Shown here: positions 48,522 to 50,587 of the stretch, one piece after another
Layout of the letters: each line of letters opens with the position of its first letter
Numbering within the stretch: the stretch's first letter is position 1
NCBI RefSeq assembly: GCF_013376105.1
Contig: NZ_JAAMFM010000031.1
Location: forward strand, 1 to 50,587
Direction of reading: 5' to 3'
DNA from: Arthrobacter wenxiniae
GTDB taxonomy: Bacteria > Actinomycetota > Actinomycetes > Actinomycetales > Micrococcaceae
DNA: 50,587 nt
Notes under the pieces: model-generated
Told to the model about the DNA's origin: nothing
Seen by the model: the letters and a program-made list of their open reading frames with translations, nothing else
Databases searched by the model: none
Translations under genes and position numbers: made by a program

Positions 48522-49112
48522 TCAAGTGCATGGCAGTCTCCCGACAGTCGACGGTCCTGAGACATCGAAATCAGACCGCAGAAGATTCCTTCCCTGGTGA
48601 ACCCCTGGTGCGTGCGCCTTTCGGTCAGTGCGGGGAGTCTGGATGACGATTCCCCATCTCCCACCAAACCCAGGCGGGTTTGGTGCTTCCAGGATTGTCT
48701 TGGCCACCGAAGTCACCCTGCGCAAAGTGGACTTTGCCATGTCGGTCCGGGACATTGGTTTCCGGTCCCTGGAACATCGCGGAATCGAGCCAGCTTCGGC
48801 TTCCAAGACGGCGTCGGCCCATTTGGCGAGGTATGCGGCAGATCGCGCGCCACGGTCGATGCCATGAGCATGCCGGACTACGTAGGCTACGGACCCGGCC
48901 TCGATTTCAGCGAGCCCGCGATGTTTGGTGCTACTGCCGTACAAGGCACCGATGGCGTCTCCGGGAACGTGCAGTGAGGCGTGCGCAAGTTCGTGGGCGA
49001 GGGCGGCCACCCGGTTGTCCAGGTCCAGCCAGGAACCTCCGCTGATTAGCCGGCGGGCATGGTCCCGCTTGTCTTCCGAAGGACCGTGCTCACCCCGCTC
49101 GACGGGGAGCAT
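48522..49112 (-). pseudogene. ArdC-like metallopeptidase remnant, copy 2
   Basis: The minus-strand frame includes NRVAALAHELAHASLHVPGD (HELAH, a zinc HExxH site), AEIEAGSVAYVVRHAHGID and SAAYLAKWADAVLEAEAG, then RDRKPMSRTDMAKSTLRRVTSVAKTILEA. The HExxH-AEIEA layout is that of ArdC-like antirestriction/ImmA-IrrE metallopeptidases of mobile elements. The N-terminal ssDNA-binding domain is missing, so this is a truncated gene. A related fragment lies at 34620-34824. Confidence 0.55.
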
Positions 49113-49215
49113 GGGTCAAAAGATGCCGCAACGCAGCTCAGCCACTCCCGCAGCGCCATCACCGAAAAGCACTACAGCGAGAAGGCAGCCACGGCCCCTG
49201 GCCACGGCGCTGGAA
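49107..49215 (+). pseudogene. Tyrosine recombinase (integrase) C-terminal remnant
   Basis: The plus frame reads GEHGSKDAATQLSHSRSAITEKHYSEKAATAP. The LxHSxxAITxxHY pattern with the terminal Tyr is the end of a phage-type integrase catalytic domain. The rest of the gene, including the catalytic Arg-His region, is absent. Confidence 0.6.
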
Positions 49216-49665
49216 CAGCCCGGCGCGGTTGCCCCGACGTATGGAGGAGGCCTTCGATCTCTACGCCGCGCCGGGCATGGTTTCCCCTGGTCAGGCTCGG
49301 ACCCTGCAATGGCCGGCATGGAACGCGATGGCCAGCACGCCTGCGTGGAAGGACAGCCGGACTTCGAAGCGCTCTCAACAACTCGGTCGGCCTGCCGCCG
49401 GAAACCTACATCTACGGCACCCTGAAGCGCCAGGCGGCGGCGAGACCGTCGACGCCGCCGATGCCCGACGACGCGGTTGCCCGACGCCGCGGTTGCCCGA
49501 CGACGCGGTTGCCCGCATCGTGGCTGGCAGGCGAGATCTGCTGGCCACAGGGCAAGGGCGCACCCTTCGGATTGAAATGGAACGGCGGCTTATTAAGAGG
49601 CCGCGTTGGCCGGCACCCCAATGCGTCCCGGCGCCACGCTCCCCGGCACCTCGCGTCCACCCCGG
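49216..49665. other. Gene-free stretch with short tandem repeats
   Basis: No frame is convincing. It contains three 16-bp repeats at 49464-49511. Confidence 0.4.
49464..49511. repeat. Three tandem 16-bp repeats
   Basis: CCCGACGACGCGGTTG three times, the middle copy with GCC in place of GAC. The period of 16 does not keep a reading frame, so a coding role is unlikely. Confidence 0.7.
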
Positions 49666-50439
49666 TCAGGGTTTGGGGGATGTCGGGTCGGCCGTGATGA
49701 CGGTGTTTTTCCCCCACGGATCGTGCAGGTCGCAGGTGATCATGACGACGCGGCCAGGTACGGCTTTCCAGATCGGTGCCGTGTTCAACGTCGCCTTGTC
49801 AAGGGTTGTGACCATGCTGACGGTGAAGCTGAGGACCGCGTTTTGGGTGCGCAGCGTCAACCGATCCCCGAGCTTGGCGATGTTGCCGATCCGGTTGAAG
49901 GGTGCGTCCTGCCCGACCCAGCGGTGGCCGATCAGAAATGTTGTGTCGGTCGACCCGACGCCGGGTCTTCCGTAGTTCGTCAGCCAGTAGGCGTCTTGGG
50001 TTTCGGGCGGATCCACTTCACCGGCAGCGAGTTGTGCGGCCGTGGGGGTCAACGGGCGAACGGTGATGTCGGCGCCTGCGCCGGGGTAGACCAGTCTCAG
50101 GGGCGCCCCCGAATGGAGTATTTCCCCGGCCGCGGCGGACTTCGCCGAAACGGGCGCCGGCCGGCCACCCGTCGTCATGGTCGCCGGATGTCCGGCTGGT
50201 GGCCCGCCGAGGACGATTGCAGCGGCGAGCAGGACTGCTGCGGAAACTGCTCCCAGGAAAGTGACCCGGCGAACTCTTCGGAGTGAACGGCGGCCCCGGG
50301 AGGTGCCCTGGCCCGAATCGTCCGCCAGGGCGCCTCCCTCGGTCAACGTGTCGCCGACCCCGGGAGAGTGCCTTCCGACCACTCCCGCATTATCCCGAGC
50401 GTCCCCAGCGCCCGCGGCTGACGGACCCTTTTCACGCAT
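49666..50439 (-). CDS. Sortase, class E/F-like
   Basis: 257 aa. Disordered cytosolic N-terminus (1-58), one membrane segment (about 59-79), then the sortase barrel with catalytic H172 in LIGHRW and C236 in VVMITC. The position after the Cys where the catalytic Arg is usually found reads DPWGKNTVI, without an Arg. ATG 50439 overlaps the preceding gene by 8 nt; a longer reading adds seven residues inside that gene. The partner gene upstream encodes a protein with a C-terminal membrane segment, a plausible anchored substrate. Confidence 0.87.
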   Translation of the reverse strand: MREKGPSAAGAGDARDNAGVVGRHSPGVGDTLTEGGALADDSGQGTSRGRRSLRRVRRVTFLGAVSAAVLLAAAIVLGGPPAGHPATMTTGGRPAPVSAKSAAAGEILHSGAPLRLVYPGAGADITVRPLTPTAAQLAAGEVDPPETQDAYWLTNYGRPGVGSTDTTFLIGHRWVGQDAPFNRIGNIAKLGDRLTLRTQNAVLSFTVSMVTTLDKATLNTAPIWKAVPGRVVMITCDLHDPWGKNTVITADPTSPKP

Positions 50440-50587
50440 GGCGCTTTCGATGGACAGCAACGACCATTGCCAGACCCAGGCCCAGGACTGCGAGCAGTCC
50501 TGTCATCCCAACCCATCCGTCCGCCGGGGAAGATACCGTTCCCTGGGCCGCGGTCTGGATCTTCAGCCCACGCGCCGAGGGATTGTT
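50432..50587 (-). CDS. C-terminus of a membrane-anchored surface protein (partial)
   Basis: Only the last 51 residues are in the window. They read KIQTAAQGTVSSPADGWVG, then a membrane segment GMTGLLAVLGLGLAMVVAV and the positively charged tail HRKRHA. This is the layout of a wall-anchored or membrane-anchored exported protein, although no LPxTG-like motif is visible. It overlaps the sortase gene by 8 nt, so the two are co-translated. Confidence 0.7.
   Translation of the reverse strand, partial: NNPSARGLKIQTAAQGTVSSPADGWVGMTGLLAVLGLGLAMVVAVHRKRHA

Overview
The window is high-GC DNA from an Arthrobacter-like actinobacterium (Micrococcaceae). The evidence is the gcvP-gcvT-gcvH-glyA order behind a tandem glycine riboswitch, a CycA-type permease, MecA-N-type lipoprotein PBP, ABC-F, CsbD, OpcA and class E/F-sortase families, frequent GTG/TTG starts and dense 4-bp start/stop overlaps.

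Layout. 0.1-6.2 kb (minus): glycine cleavage operon gcvP-gcvT-gcvH-glyA with promoter and tandem glycine riboswitch. 6.2-7.2 kb: a small ORF and a frameshifted membrane-anchored GAF-like gene. 7.3-9.1 kb (plus): a second copy of the same promoter/riboswitch module driving cycA. 9.2-20.7 kb: lipoprotein PBP, decayed LssY_C-type gene, frameshifted GH84 beta-N-acetylglucosaminidase, sedolisin-type protease with a Ser/Pro/Thr linker and FG-GAP repeats, Fpg/Nei glycosylase, ABC-F ATPase, VOC protein, CsbD. 20.7-22.7 kb: mostly empty, with one small protein behind a promoter that carries an inverted repeat.

22.7-33.7 kb is the most interesting block. A LuxR-type regulator with an ATPase domain diverges from hxlB-hxlA (formaldehyde fixation by the ribulose monophosphate route), followed by a severely shortened zwf-opcA remnant. 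Next to it is a seven-gene minus-strand operon: Rieske oxygenase, HutD/Ves-like cupin, aspartoacylase-family deacylase, amino-acid ABC transporter (binding protein, permease, ATPase) and the cognate ferredoxin/NAD oxidoreductase. It diverges from a GntR/FCD regulator across three 9-bp-spaced GTATAC boxes. I read this as import, deacylation and oxidative demethylation of an unknown amino-acid-like substrate, with the released formaldehyde captured next door.

33.7-37.1 kb is a graveyard of relics: pentapeptide-encoding repeats, an ArdC-like fragment, a type ISP restriction enzyme, an FMN hydroxy-acid dehydrogenase tail and a DUF6788-like fragment. 37.2-45.8 kb holds a LysR regulator diverging from a form I aerobic CO dehydrogenase operon (coxM-S-L, XdhC fused to YHS, MobA-like cytidylyltransferase, coxD, coxE). 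45.8-49.2 kb: DUF503 gene, an IS1182-like element flanked by CTAG, a second ArdC-like fragment and a tyrosine-recombinase tail. The related ArdC fragments on both sides of cox suggest an old, decayed genomic island. The window ends with a sortase gene overlapping the tail of a membrane-anchored protein.

Many genes here are broken. Some breaks are single-base shifts in GC-rich runs, which could be sequencing errors; others (zwf-opcA, LssY, type ISP) lack whole segments and are real decay.
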